Assembly (NCBI GenBank): GCA_942491665.1
Contig: CALOBR010000021.1
Location: forward strand, 1 to 64,000
Source of the DNA: CAVQGZ01 sp942491665
GTDB lineage: Bacteria; Actinomycetota; Actinomycetes; Jiangellales; Jiangellaceae
Direction: 5' to 3'
Length of the DNA: 64,000 bases
Shown here one piece after another: positions 8,689 to 16,933 of this stretch. The notes beneath the pieces were generated by a model. The model made no database searches. It was not told the DNA's origin and saw only the letters and a program-made list of their open reading frames with translations. Numbering within the stretch: position 1 is the stretch's first letter; every line of letters starts with the position of its first letter. The position numbers were made by a program, and so were the translations under genes.

Positions 8689-9768
8689 GTGCCGCCCCTC
8701 GATGTCGATGACGGTGTCGTCGCCCTCACCACACAGCTGTGCAACATCCGTTCCGTGAGCGGGGACGAAGGCCCGCTGGCCGATGACGTGGAGCAGACGC
8801 TGCGCGCTCAGGCCTCGTGGGAGGTGCTGCGCTTCGGCAACACGGTCGTGGCGCGTACCCGCCTGGGCCGTGAGCAGCGGGTCGTGCTGGCCGGACACCT
8901 CGACACCGTGCCGGTCGCGCAGAACCTTCCCGTCCGTGTCGAGGGCGACGACGAGACCGGCGTCCTGCATGGGCGGGGGACGGTCGACATGAAGGGCGGC
9001 GTCGCGGTGATGCTGCGGCTCGCGGCCGCCCTCGACGAGCCCCGCCACGACGTCACTCTCGTCTTCTACGACTGCGAAGAGGTCGAGGCGACCCGCAACG
9101 GCCTCGGCCTGCTGGTCGCCGAGCACCCCGACTGGGTCGCCGGCGACGTCGCTGTGCTTCTGGAGCCCACCGACGGCCGGCTCGAAGGCGGCTGCAACGG
9201 CACGATGCGCATCGACGTGCTCGTGGCGGGGGCGGCGGCCCACTCCGCCCGCGCGTGGCGCGGCGTGAACGCGATCCACCAGGCCGCGCCCGTGCTTGCG
9301 CTGCTTGCCGACTACGAGCCGCGCGCGGTCGAGGTGGACGGCCTGGTCTACCGCGAGGGTCTCAACGCGGTCGGCATCCGCGGGGGCATCGCCGGCAACG
9401 TCATCCCCGACCGGTGCGTCGTCACGGTCAACTACCGCTTCGCCCCCGACAAGGACGAGGCCGCGGCCCTGGCCCACCTGCGCGAGGTGTTCGCCGGCTA
9501 CGAGATCGAGGTCACCGACACCTCGCCCGGCGCCCGGCCGGGCCTGCACCATCCCGCCGTGCACGAGCTGGTCGTGGTGGCGGACGAGCCAGTCGGGCCG
9601 AAGTACGGCTGGACCGACGTCGCTCGCTTCACCGCCCTGGGAGTGCCAGCCATCAACTACGGCCCTGGTAACCCCGAGCTGGCCCACCGCGACGACGAGT
9701 CGCTGCCCGTCGACCAGCTGCACCGGTGCGAGAGCGTTCTCGCGCGCTGGCTCGGCTCGCCTGGATAG
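8689..9768 (+). CDS. dapE: succinyl-diaminopimelate desuccinylase
   Basis: A 359-residue M20 di-zinc hydrolase that removes succinate from N-succinyl-LL-diaminopimelate. Metal ligands and catalytic residues are visible: His70 in AGHLDTVP, GRGTVDMKGG (Asp), the DCEEVEA pair (catalytic Glu and metal Glu), LEPTDG, and the C-terminal His in GNPELAHRDDE. The lid/dimerisation domain lies at about 180-290, including HSARAWRGVNAIH. The GTG start at 8689 gives the usual length. It is divergent from dapD and precedes the LOG gene by 10 bases, an arrangement known from other actinobacteria. Confidence 0.95.
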   Translation: MPPLDVDDGVVALTTQLCNIRSVSGDEGPLADDVEQTLRAQASWEVLRFGNTVVARTRLGREQRVVLAGHLDTVPVAQNLPVRVEGDDETGVLHGRGTVDMKGGVAVMLRLAAALDEPRHDVTLVFYDCEEVEATRNGLGLLVAEHPDWVAGDVAVLLEPTDGRLEGGCNGTMRIDVLVAGAAAHSARAWRGVNAIHQAAPVLALLADYEPRAVEVDGLVYREGLNAVGIRGGIAGNVIPDRCVVTVNYRFAPDKDEAAALAHLREVFAGYEIEVTDTSPGARPGLHHPAVHELVVVADEPVGPKYGWTDVARFTALGVPAINYGPGNPELAHRDDESLPVDQLHRCESVLARWLGSPG

Positions 9769-9778
9769 CCTGCCGGGC

Positions 9779-10606
9779 GTGGACGACCCCGACCCCCGGC
9801 TGCACGCCCCGGACGACGCGGCGACCGCCGACGACCTGCCCGAGAACGGGCGCCCACCCGAGCGTCGCCGCGGGCGGGTGCGGCTGCGCCGGGAGCAGAT
9901 CGAGCGCAGCACGACCGACCAGGGCCTGCTCGACTCCCGCGGACCCACCGACTGGGTGCACCAGGACCCGTGGCGGGTCATGCGCATCCAGTCAGAGTTC
10001 GTCGAGGGCTTCGGCACGTTGGCCGAGCTGGGCCGCGCTGTCAGCGTCTTCGGCTCCGCCCGCACCACGCCCGACGACCCGTGCTACGAGCAGGCCCGCG
10101 AGCTCGGACGGCGGCTGGCGGCGCAGGGGTACGTCGTCATCACCGGCGGTGGCCCCGGCGTCATGGAGGGCGCGAACCGCGGAGCGGTGGAGGGCGAGGG
10201 CGTGTCGGTCGGGCTGGGCATCGAGCTGCCGTTCGAGCAGCGGCTCAACGACTGGGTCGACATCGGCATCAACTTCCGCTACTTCTTCGCCCGCAAGACG
10301 ATGTTCTTGAAGTACTCACAGGGGTTCGTCGTGTTCCCCGGTGGGTTCGGCACGATGGACGAGATGTTCGAGGCGCTCACCCTGACCCAGACCGGCAAGG
10401 TGACCCAGTTTCCGGTGATCCTCGTTGGATATGACTACTGGTCCGGGCTGCTGGACTGGTTGCGGACCCAGGTCGTACCAGCGGGGAACGTGGACCTCGC
10501 CGACCTCGACCTGATCACGTGCACCGACGACCTCGACGTGGTGATGCGGGTGCTGACAGCGGCGGACTCCGCCCGCGCCGCCCGCGACGACGCTGACCTG
10601 AGCTGA
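9779..10606 (+). CDS. TIGR00730 family Rossmann-fold protein (LOG / lysine decarboxylase-like)
   Basis: A 275-residue LOG-family protein. The defining phosphoribohydrolase motif PGGFGTMDE is present near residue 187, together with SVFGSARTTP, GGGPGVMEGANRGA and NYRYF-like NFRYFFARKTMF. Characterised members cleave nucleoside 5-prime-monophosphates (cytokinin riboside monophosphates in plants); the old name lysine decarboxylase is wrong. The substrate in bacteria of this group is not established. The first 60 residues are a charged, Arg-rich extension that some actinobacterial members carry. The GTG at 9779 lies 10 bases after dapE, suggesting one transcript. Confidence 0.88.
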   Translation: MDDPDPRLHAPDDAATADDLPENGRPPERRRGRVRLRREQIERSTTDQGLLDSRGPTDWVHQDPWRVMRIQSEFVEGFGTLAELGRAVSVFGSARTTPDDPCYEQARELGRRLAAQGYVVITGGGPGVMEGANRGAVEGEGVSVGLGIELPFEQRLNDWVDIGINFRYFFARKTMFLKYSQGFVVFPGGFGTMDEMFEALTLTQTGKVTQFPVILVGYDYWSGLLDWLRTQVVPAGNVDLADLDLITCTDDLDVVMRVLTAADSARAARDDADLS

Positions 10607-10618
10607 GCTGTCCCGACC

Positions 10619-11482
10619 TCAGGCGAGGCCTCGGCGGGCCACCGACGGGGGCCGGTCGCCGAGGATGGCGGCGACCATGTCGAGCACCTCCAAGGTGGGC
10701 GCCACCTCGTGGGCCCGGAACACCCGAGCGCCCTGCCAGCGGGCGACGGCGGTGGCGGCCAGCGTGCCGGCGAGCCGCTCACCCACTGGACGGTCGAGTG
10801 TCTCGCCGACGAAGTCTTTGTTCGACAGGCTCACCAGCACGGGGTAGCCGGTCGCGACCAGGGCGTCGAGACGTTTCGTGAGAGTCAGGGAGTGGTAGGT
10901 GTTCTTGCCGAAGTCGTGGGTCGGGTCGATCAGCAGGCCGTCCGGTCGAGCCCCCAGGGTGACCGCCCGCTCGGCGAGGCCCACGACGCGGGTGACGACG
11001 TCACTGACGACGTCGTCGTAGGCGACTCGGTGCGGCCGCGATCGCGGGGCCAGTGGCCCGACGTGGCTGCACACCAGCCCCGCCCCGGTCTGCGCGGCGA
11101 CGGCCGCCAGCTCGGGGTCGGCACCCGACCAGGTGTCGTTGAGCAGCGTCGCGCCGGCGGGGACGACCTCGCGGGCCACGTCCGCACGCCACGTGTCCAC
11201 GCTGATCACCACGCCGGGGTGGCGCTCGGCGACGGCCGCGACGAACGGGACGACACGGCGCAGCTCCTCGGCGACGTCGACGTCATCGCCCGGCCCGGCC
11301 TTGACCCCTCCGACGTCCACGATGGCCGCCCCCTCAGCCACCACCTGCTCCACGCGGTCGAGGGCCGCCTCGAGGGCGTAGGTCGACCCGCGGTCGTAAA
11401 AGGAGTCCGGGGTGCGGTTGACGATCGCCATCACCGCATGCTCGTGCTCAGCGACGGTGATCGGGCCCAGCCGCAGGTCCAC
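10619..11482 (-). CDS. folP: dihydropteroate synthase-like protein (FolP2 type)
   Basis: A 287-residue TIM-barrel pterin-binding protein. Motifs AIVNRTPDSFYDRG, VDVGGVKAGPG, ISVDTWRADVA, LLNDTWSG, DPTHDFGKNTYHS and FRAHEV follow the DHPS order. The second motif reads VGGVKAGPG rather than the ESTRPG of FolP1, which marks the FolP2 subgroup found beside tagA and glgA in mycobacteria. For mycobacterial FolP2, loss of DHPS activity has been reported, so the true reaction is uncertain and the gene should not be taken as the sulfonamide target. It converges on the LOG gene with 12 bases between stops. Confidence 0.85.
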   Translation of the reverse strand: MDLRLGPITVAEHEHAVMAIVNRTPDSFYDRGSTYALEAALDRVEQVVAEGAAIVDVGGVKAGPGDDVDVAEELRRVVPFVAAVAERHPGVVISVDTWRADVAREVVPAGATLLNDTWSGADPELAAVAAQTGAGLVCSHVGPLAPRSRPHRVAYDDVVSDVVTRVVGLAERAVTLGARPDGLLIDPTHDFGKNTYHSLTLTKRLDALVATGYPVLVSLSNKDFVGETLDRPVGERLAGTLAATAVARWQGARVFRAHEVAPTLEVLDMVAAILGDRPPSVARRGLA

Positions 11483-11544
11483 GTCGCCCTCCTCTCCGCA
11501 CCCTCCGCAGGCAACCCAGCCTGCCGCGTGGCACCATCGGCGAG

Positions 11545-12042
11545 GTGACTGAGTCGTTCCAGGTATCCGCCGACGTCGACGCGCCTGCGCAGGCTACGTG
11601 GTCGGTGCTCACCGACTGGGAGCGTCAGTCGGAGTGGGCGCTACTGACCCATACCCGCGGCATCGGCCCGACCGGTGGGCAAGCCGTGGGCGAAGAGGTG
11701 CACGCCTTCACCGGGGTCGGTCGACTCGGCTTCATGGACACCATGGTGATCGAGGTCTGGGACCCACCGCAGCGGTGCCGGGTACGCAAGACCGGCCGCG
11801 TCGTGCGCGGGGCGTCGGAGTTCCGCGTCGAGGCGCTCGGACCGCACCGCTCCCGGGTGGTGTACGCCGCCGAGGTCGAGGTACCCGGTGGCCGCGTGGG
11901 ACTCGCTCTCTGGCCGGTTGCCCGCGCTGCGATCGCTGCCGGGTTCGGACGCTCCCTGACCACGCTCGCCGGCATCGCCGAGGCAGAGTCGTCCTCTCGT
12001 CTGCGCGCCGCGGGCGGCACAGCGGCCACTGCGCCTGCCTAG
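11545..12042 (+). CDS. SRPBCC family protein
   Basis: A 165-residue single-domain START/Bet v1-like (polyketide cyclase/dehydrase) protein. The opening VSADVDAPAQATWSVLTDWERQSEW is the usual family start, followed by alternating strands and a final helix (RAAIAAGFGRSLTTLAGIA). These proteins form a hydrophobic ligand cavity; no ligand can be inferred. The GTG start lies 62 bases from the divergent folP start. The TAG stop directly abuts the GTG of tag, so both are probably on one mRNA. In mycobacteria this position holds gpgS and Rv1209 instead. Confidence 0.8.
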   Translation: MTESFQVSADVDAPAQATWSVLTDWERQSEWALLTHTRGIGPTGGQAVGEEVHAFTGVGRLGFMDTMVIEVWDPPQRCRVRKTGRVVRGASEFRVEALGPHRSRVVYAAEVEVPGGRVGLALWPVARAAIAAGFGRSLTTLAGIAEAESSSRLRAAGGTAATAPA

Positions 12043-12657
12043 GTGAGGCTGCAGGCCTCGGCAGGGGTGCAGCCCGGTCAGGACGGCCGGCCCCGCTGCC
12101 CCTGGGCCGCGGGCACGGGGCCCGACCGGTGGGCACCGGCGGACTACGTCGCCTACCACGACACCGAGTGGGGCCGGGATGTCCACGGCGACGCCGCCCT
12201 GCTGGAACGCCTCGTTCTCGAAGGATTCCAGTCGGGTCTCTCGTGGCTGACGATCCTGCGCAAGCGACCGGCGTTTCGGGTGGCCTTCGCCGGGTTCGAG
12301 CCCCAGGTGGTGGCCGGCTTCGGCGCCGACGACGTCGCGCGGCTGCTCACCGACGCCGGGATCGTGCGCCACCGAGGCAAGATCGAGGCGGCGCTCGTGA
12401 ACGCCGCGGCCACCGTCCGCCTGACGCAGGAGGAGGGCCTTGGTGCCCTCGACAGACTGGTCTGGGGGTTCGCCCCACCGGTGCGTGCGGCGCCGCAGTC
12501 GGTGGCTGACGTGCCGGCGCGAACGTCGGAGTCAGCGGCCCTGGCCCGCGCGCTCAAGTCGGCTGGGTTCGCCTTCGTCGGCCCCACGACTGCGTACGCC
12601 ACGATGCAGGCCTGCGGTCTCGTCAACGACCACCTGGCGGGCTGCGTCGCCCGCTGA
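12043..12657 (+). CDS. tag: DNA-3-methyladenine glycosylase I
   Basis: A 204-residue Tag-type glycosylase that removes 3-methyladenine from alkylated DNA in base excision repair. The family signature CPWAAG and YHDTEWG near the N-terminus, LEGFQSGLSWLTILRKRP, and the zinc-binding tail ACGLVNDHLAGC (His and Cys) are all present, with the N-terminal Cys and His completing the zinc site. The helix-hairpin-helix core lies at about 60-180. The GTG start directly follows the SRPBCC stop with no spacer. Confidence 0.93.
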   Translation: MRLQASAGVQPGQDGRPRCPWAAGTGPDRWAPADYVAYHDTEWGRDVHGDAALLERLVLEGFQSGLSWLTILRKRPAFRVAFAGFEPQVVAGFGADDVARLLTDAGIVRHRGKIEAALVNAAATVRLTQEEGLGALDRLVWGFAPPVRAAPQSVADVPARTSESAALARALKSAGFAFVGPTTAYATMQACGLVNDHLAGCVAR

Positions 12658-12711
12658 GCGGGTGATGTCGCCGTCTACGCGGGCAGCGTCCTGATTGAGC
12701 GCTACATGGGG

Positions 12712-12717
12712 GATAAT
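12712..12717 (+). promoter_or_regulatory. possible -10 element for the DUF3117 gene
   Basis: GATAAT stands out as an AT-rich hexamer in an otherwise GC-rich intergenic stretch, 60 bases before the DUF3117 start. No good -35 sits at 16-18 bases; a TTGAGC is only 11 bases upstream, which is too close. It may be an extended or activator-dependent promoter. Confidence 0.3.
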
Positions 12718-12776
12718 GGCGCAAACGACGCGCCATGATCCCCTGGCGCGTCTGGCGACTGGAAGGGGAGCGCACT

Positions 12777-12947
12777 ATGGCGGCAATGAAGCCGCGGACG
12801 GGCGACGGTCCGATGGAAGTGACGAAAGAGGGCCGGGGCCTGGTCATGCGAGTCCCGCTGGAGGGCGGTGGTCGGCTGGTGGTGGAGATCAACGCAGCCG
12901 AGGCGGACGCTCTCGGTGACGCCCTGAAAGCGGCGGCGCAGCTGTAG
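12777..12947 (+). CDS. DUF3117 domain-containing small protein
   Basis: A 56-residue protein beginning MAAMKPRTGDGPMEV and ending EADALGDALKAAAQL, matching the length and strong conservation of the DUF3117 family (Rv1211 in M. tuberculosis). Function is unknown. The ATG at 12777 is preferred over an upstream in-frame ATG at 12735 because GAAGGGGAG lies just before it and the family starts here. Synteny with tag upstream and glgA/glgC downstream is conserved in actinobacteria. It has about 119 bases of upstream intergenic DNA, enough for its own promoter. Confidence 0.92.
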   Translation: MAAMKPRTGDGPMEVTKEGRGLVMRVPLEGGGRLVVEINAAEADALGDALKAAAQL

Positions 12948-12997
12948 GGCGCCGTCTCGGGCTGGTGACTCGTCGCCGCACGTCCAGCGCTGCGCCG

Positions 12998-14173
12998 TCA
13001 GCCCCGCAGCACGCCTCGGTAGACCTCGACGGTTTCAGCGGCGATGCTGTCCCAGCTGAACGACTCGATCGCGCGCACGCGACCAGCCCTCCCCATCTCG
13101 GCGGCTCGGTCCGGGCGCGCGATCATGTCGTTGATGGCCTCGGTGAGCCCGGCCTCGAAGTCGTCGGCCTTGCGCGGGTCGTAGTGAACGAGCACCCCCG
13201 TCTCCCCGTGCACGACCACCTCGGGGATGCCGCCGACGTCGCTGGCCACCACCGCCGTCTCACACCCCATGGCCTCGAGGTTGACGATGCCCTGCGGCTC
13301 GTAGACCGACGGGCAGACGAACAGCGTCGCGTGCGTGAGCACCTGCCGCACGTCCTCACGGGGAAGCATCGTCGACACCCACACCACCCCGGTGCGCTCC
13401 GCGGTGAGCGTCGCCACGGCCTCTTCTGTCTCCCGGGCGAGCTCGGGGGTGTCCGGTGACCCGGCCAGCAGCACCAGCTGGACGTCCGGGTCGACGCCGC
13501 GCATGGCTCGCAGCAGGTGCGGAACACCCTTCTGCCGGGTGATCCGCCCGACGAACGCGACCGACGGGCGGGTGGGGTCGACGCCGAGGCGCTCCAGCAC
13601 GTCGGTGTCGGGGTCGGGACGGTAGAAGTCGGCGTCGATGCCGTTGTGCACCACGCGCACCTTGGCCGGGTCGACGCGCGGGTAGGCCGACAGCACGTCC
13701 TCGCGCATGCCCCGGCTCACCGCGATGATCGCGTCGGCACCCTCGTAGGCCGAACGCTCCGCCCAGCTGGACAGCCGGTACCCACCGCCGAGCTGCTCGG
13801 CCTTCCACGGACGCAGGGGTTCGAGGGAGTGCGCGGTGACGACGTGCGGGCGCCCGTGCAGCAGACCCCCGACGTGCCCGGCCAGGTTCGTGTACCAGGT
13901 ATGGGAGTGCAGCACGTCCGGGACGTCGTCGCGCGCGGCGAGGTGGGCCAGCACAAGGTCGGTCGACAGCTGGGCCAGCGCGGGATTCGCGGCCGGCATG
14001 CGCGGGTCGGTCTCGCCGACGCAGGTCGCGCCCGGCCGCTCGTCACCGGAGCACAGCACGTCCACCTCGAGGTCGGGCTGGCTGCGCAGAGCGGGCACCA
14101 GGTGGTCGACGTGGACGCCGGCTCCGCCGTAGACGAAGGGGGGGAACTCTCTTGTCATGAGGGCGACGCGCAT
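12998..14173 (-). CDS. glgA: actinobacterial GT4 glycogen synthase / alpha-maltose-1-phosphate synthase
   Basis: A 391-residue two-domain GT-B glycosyltransferase of family GT4. The N-terminal domain opens MRVALMTREFPPFVYGGAGVHV, and the C-terminal domain has VGRITRQKGVPHLL and the donor-site motif PSVYEPQGIVNLEAM (E-x7-E). Actinobacterial GT4 members annotated GlgA have been shown in mycobacteria (GlgM) to make maltose-1-phosphate from ADP-glucose and glucose-1-phosphate, so that activity is at least as likely as classical glycogen elongation. It is divergent from glgC, which supplies ADP-glucose, with only 11 bases between starts. Confidence 0.9.
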   Translation of the reverse strand: MRVALMTREFPPFVYGGAGVHVDHLVPALRSQPDLEVDVLCSGDERPGATCVGETDPRMPAANPALAQLSTDLVLAHLAARDDVPDVLHSHTWYTNLAGHVGGLLHGRPHVVTAHSLEPLRPWKAEQLGGGYRLSSWAERSAYEGADAIIAVSRGMREDVLSAYPRVDPAKVRVVHNGIDADFYRPDPDTDVLERLGVDPTRPSVAFVGRITRQKGVPHLLRAMRGVDPDVQLVLLAGSPDTPELARETEEAVATLTAERTGVVWVSTMLPREDVRQVLTHATLFVCPSVYEPQGIVNLEAMGCETAVVASDVGGIPEVVVHGETGVLVHYDPRKADDFEAGLTEAINDMIARPDRAAEMGRAGRVRAIESFSWDSIAAETVEVYRGVLRG

Positions 14174-14184
14174 GTCGTCACACT

Positions 14185-15423
14185 ATGGTGAAAGGCATGA
14201 GCCGTGGAGGCAGAAGAGTCCTCGGGATCGTGCTGGCCGGCGGAGCGGGAAAGCGGCTCATGCCGCTTACCGCAGACCGGGCGAAACCGGCCGTCCCGTT
14301 CGGTGGGTCGTACCGACTGATCGACTTCGTGCTGTCGAACCTCGTCAACGGTGGCATCGACCGCATTGCGGTGCTGACGCAGTACAAGTCGCACTCGCTC
14401 GACCGCCACATCTCGCTGACCTGGCGCATGAGCAACATCCTCGGCCAGTACGTCACGCCGGTTCCGGCCCAGCAGCGCCTCGGGCCGCGGTGGTACCAGG
14501 GCAGCGCCGACGCGATCTTCCAGTCGCTCAACCTCGTCTACGACGACGAGCCGGACTACATCGTGGTGTTCGGGGCCGACAACGTGTACCGCATGGACCC
14601 GTCGCAGATGGTGCAGGCCCACATCGACTCCGGTGCCGGGCTGACCGTGGCCGGCATCCGGGTGCCGCGGGGCGAGGCCAGCGCGTTCGGCATCATCGAG
14701 ACGACCGACGGCACGAAGATCGACCAGTTCTTGGAGAAGCCGGCCGAACCGCCGGCGGTTCCCGACGACCCCGAGGCGAGCTACGCCTCGATGGGCAACT
14801 ACGTGTTCACGACCGAAGCCCTGCTGGACGCGCTGCGTGTCGACGCAGGCGACGAGGGGTCGGTGCACGACATGGGCGGCAACATCGTTCCCCAGCTCGT
14901 GGGTCAGGGCGACGCTGCCGTCTACGACTTCAAGAACAACGTGATCCCCGGCAGCAAGCCGCGCGACCATGGCTACTGGCGCGACGTGGGAACCCTGACG
15001 ATGTACCACGAGGCGCACATGGACCTTGTGTCGATCGACCCGATGTTCAACCTGTACAACCGTGACTGGCCCATCTTGACCAGCCACCCCCAGCTGCCCG
15101 GCGCGAAGTTCGTGCAGGGAGGGACGGCGCGGGAGTCGATCGTGGGGCTCGGGTGCATCCTCGCCGGGTCGTTCGTCGACCACAGCGTCCTGTCGCCCGG
15201 CGTGCGCGTCGCCGAAGGGGCAACGGTGTCGAACTCGGTGATCATGTCAGGCTCACGCATCGGCGCCGGTGCGGTGATCCGCAACGCCATTCTCGACAAG
15301 GGTGTCACCGTGCCGGCGGGCGCCAGTATCGGCGTCGACCACAACCACGACCGCGAACGCGGGTTCACCGTCAGCGCCGAGGGCATCGTGGCGCTCGGCA
15401 AGGGCAAGGACGTCGGCGCCTGA
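14185..15423 (+). CDS. glgC: glucose-1-phosphate adenylyltransferase (ADP-glucose pyrophosphorylase)
   Basis: A 412-residue enzyme making ADP-glucose from glucose-1-phosphate and ATP. The nucleotidyltransferase domain starts with VLAGGAGKRLMPLTADRAKP and includes the glucose-1-phosphate site region FLEKPAEPP and the DVGTL motif; the C-terminal third is a left-handed beta-helix. Two in-frame ATGs (14185 and 14197) are possible; AAAGG directly precedes the second and neither has an ideal ribosome site. The first is used here. The 11-base gap to glgA means regulatory DNA must lie inside the genes or be shared. Confidence 0.95.
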   Translation: MVKGMSRGGRRVLGIVLAGGAGKRLMPLTADRAKPAVPFGGSYRLIDFVLSNLVNGGIDRIAVLTQYKSHSLDRHISLTWRMSNILGQYVTPVPAQQRLGPRWYQGSADAIFQSLNLVYDDEPDYIVVFGADNVYRMDPSQMVQAHIDSGAGLTVAGIRVPRGEASAFGIIETTDGTKIDQFLEKPAEPPAVPDDPEASYASMGNYVFTTEALLDALRVDAGDEGSVHDMGGNIVPQLVGQGDAAVYDFKNNVIPGSKPRDHGYWRDVGTLTMYHEAHMDLVSIDPMFNLYNRDWPILTSHPQLPGAKFVQGGTARESIVGLGCILAGSFVDHSVLSPGVRVAEGATVSNSVIMSGSRIGAGAVIRNAILDKGVTVPAGASIGVDHNHDRERGFTVSAEGIVALGKGKDVGA

Positions 15424-15450
15424 CCTCTGCGCCGTGAGGCGTGCGGCGAG

Positions 15451-16095
15451 TCAGCGCTTGACGGCGGCCAGCAGCCCGTCGCCGACGGGAAGCAGGATGG
15501 GGATGACGCGCTCGTCGTCGCGCAGCGCCCGTCCTAGCTCGCGGATCGCCACGGTCTCCGGGTCGCGCTGCGCCGGGTCGGCCACCTTGTCGTGCCAGAG
15601 GGCGTTGTCGAACGCCACCACGCCGCCCGTGCGCAGAAGGCGGAGCGCGTGCTCGAGGTACTCGGCGTACTCGGTCTTGTCCCCGTCGCAGTGCACGAGG
15701 TCGTAGTCGTCGTCCTTGAGCCTGGGCAGCACCTCGAGCGCACGGCCCGGGATGAGCCGGATGCGCGTGTGTGGGATGCCTTCTTCGGTGAACGCCTCGC
15801 GGGCGAGCCGCTGGTGCTCGCCCTCGCGGTCGATCGTGGTCAGCACGCCATCCGGGGCCATGCCGCGATACATCCACAGGCCGGACACACCGGTGCCGGT
15901 GCCGATCTCGACGACCTTGCGCGCGTGCAGCGTGGCGGCGACGAACCGCAGGGCCGTGCCGACCCCGACGCCGACCGGGACGACGCCCACCTCGTCGGCG
16001 CGCGCCCGCGCCCGGGCCACGATGTCGTCCTCGGTCAGGTACCCGTCGGCGTAGGCCCACGTCGCGGGCTTGGGAACGGGGCTGGTGGTAGCGAT
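15451..16095 (-). CDS. class I SAM-dependent O-methyltransferase (Rv1220c-like)
   Basis: An O-methyltransferase of the catechol/caffeoyl-CoA type. The SAM-binding motif EIGTGTGVSGLWM, the acidic loop TIDREGEH, HCDGDKTEYAEYLEHAL (metal-binding Asp) and FDNALWHDKVADP are characteristic. The usual GTG (16020) would remove a conserved N-terminal segment that is encoded just upstream: WAYADGYLTEDDIVA. In that longer frame the only plausible start is ATC at 16095, six bases after GGGAG, giving 214 residues, close to the 215 of Rv1220c. The acceptor substrate is unknown. It sits next to the sigma factor gene, as in mycobacteria. Confidence 0.85.
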   Translation of the reverse strand: MATTSPVPKPATWAYADGYLTEDDIVARARARADEVGVVPVGVGVGTALRFVAATLHARKVVEIGTGTGVSGLWMYRGMAPDGVLTTIDREGEHQRLAREAFTEEGIPHTRIRLIPGRALEVLPRLKDDDYDLVHCDGDKTEYAEYLEHALRLLRTGGVVAFDNALWHDKVADPAQRDPETVAIRELGRALRDDERVIPILLPVGDGLLAAVKR

Positions 16096-16322
16096 GGCGA
16101 TCTCCCGAGTGCTTCTGTGTCGACGCTGCGCCGAACCGGTGCCTGCAGCCTATCGGCACCGTGCGCCCGTGCTGGTGAAGGCCGGACGGTGAACGCATCG
16201 TCAAGTCTTGTCAGAGATGCGTCAGAACGGCCCTGCCGGCTGGCGACGCGCACCGGGGGGCGCCACGATGGAATCCGCAGCGCAGCACTCAGCCGCGCGA
16301 TGAGCACAGGAGCGTCACGGTC

Positions 16323-16904
16323 ATGTCGTCGGCAGGAGTCGTCGTCCCACGGGGCTGGCAACCGCCCACCTGGGACGACGTGGTCGAGCACCGCTCCCGG
16401 GTCTACCGGCTTGCCTACCGGCTGACCGGCAACCCGCAGGACGCCGAAGACCTGACTCAGGACGTGTTCATCCGCGTGTTCCGGTCGCTCTCGAGCTATC
16501 GGCCGGGTTCGTTCGAGGGCTGGCTGCACCGCATCACCACCAACCTGTTCTTGGACGGTGTACGCCGTCGTGCCCGCCAGCGCACCGCGCCGTGGCTCGA
16601 CGAGGACGCCGCCGAGCGGGTCGCTGACGCCGAGCCCGACCCCGGCCAGCTGCTGGACGCCGCGTACCTGGACGCCGACGTGCAGGCGGCGCTCGACGCC
16701 CTGCCCCCTGACTTTCGCGCTGCCGTGCTGCTGTGTGACGTCGAGGGCCTCACCTACGAAGAGGTGGGCGACGTGCTCGGCGTCAAGCTGGGCACGGTGC
16801 GCAGCCGCATCCACCGCGGGCGGCGCCAGCTGCGGGAGGCCCTGGCGCACCGCGCCCCCCACGAGGTCGAGGGCGCGACGCGTTCCGACGATCTGCACCA
16901 CTGA
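16323..16904 (+). CDS. sigE: ECF RNA polymerase sigma factor, SigE type
   Basis: A 193-residue group 4 sigma factor with region 2 at about residues 22-88 (RVYRLAYRLTGNPQDAEDLTQDVFIRVF and FEGWLHRITTNLFLDGVRR) and region 4 at about 125-178 (ALPPDFRAAVLLCDVEGLTYEEVGDVLG, then the helix-turn-helix LGTVRSRIHRGRRQL). It is the syntenic equivalent of mycobacterial SigE, the envelope and oxidative stress sigma factor, being followed by htrA and tatB. No anti-sigma factor gene follows: 29 bases separate its stop from the protease. Control must come from elsewhere or from the protease region. Confidence 0.92.
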   Translation: MSSAGVVVPRGWQPPTWDDVVEHRSRVYRLAYRLTGNPQDAEDLTQDVFIRVFRSLSSYRPGSFEGWLHRITTNLFLDGVRRRARQRTAPWLDEDAAERVADAEPDPGQLLDAAYLDADVQAALDALPPDFRAAVLLCDVEGLTYEEVGDVLGVKLGTVRSRIHRGRRQLREALAHRAPHEVEGATRSDDLHH

Positions 16905-16933
16905 CGAAGACAACTGACGAAGAGACGAGAGGG

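Noticed and set aside
12695..12717. TTGAGC and GATAAT as a full sigma-70 promoter for DUF3117
   Set aside because: Spacing is 11 bases instead of 16-18; only the -10 is kept as a weak candidate.
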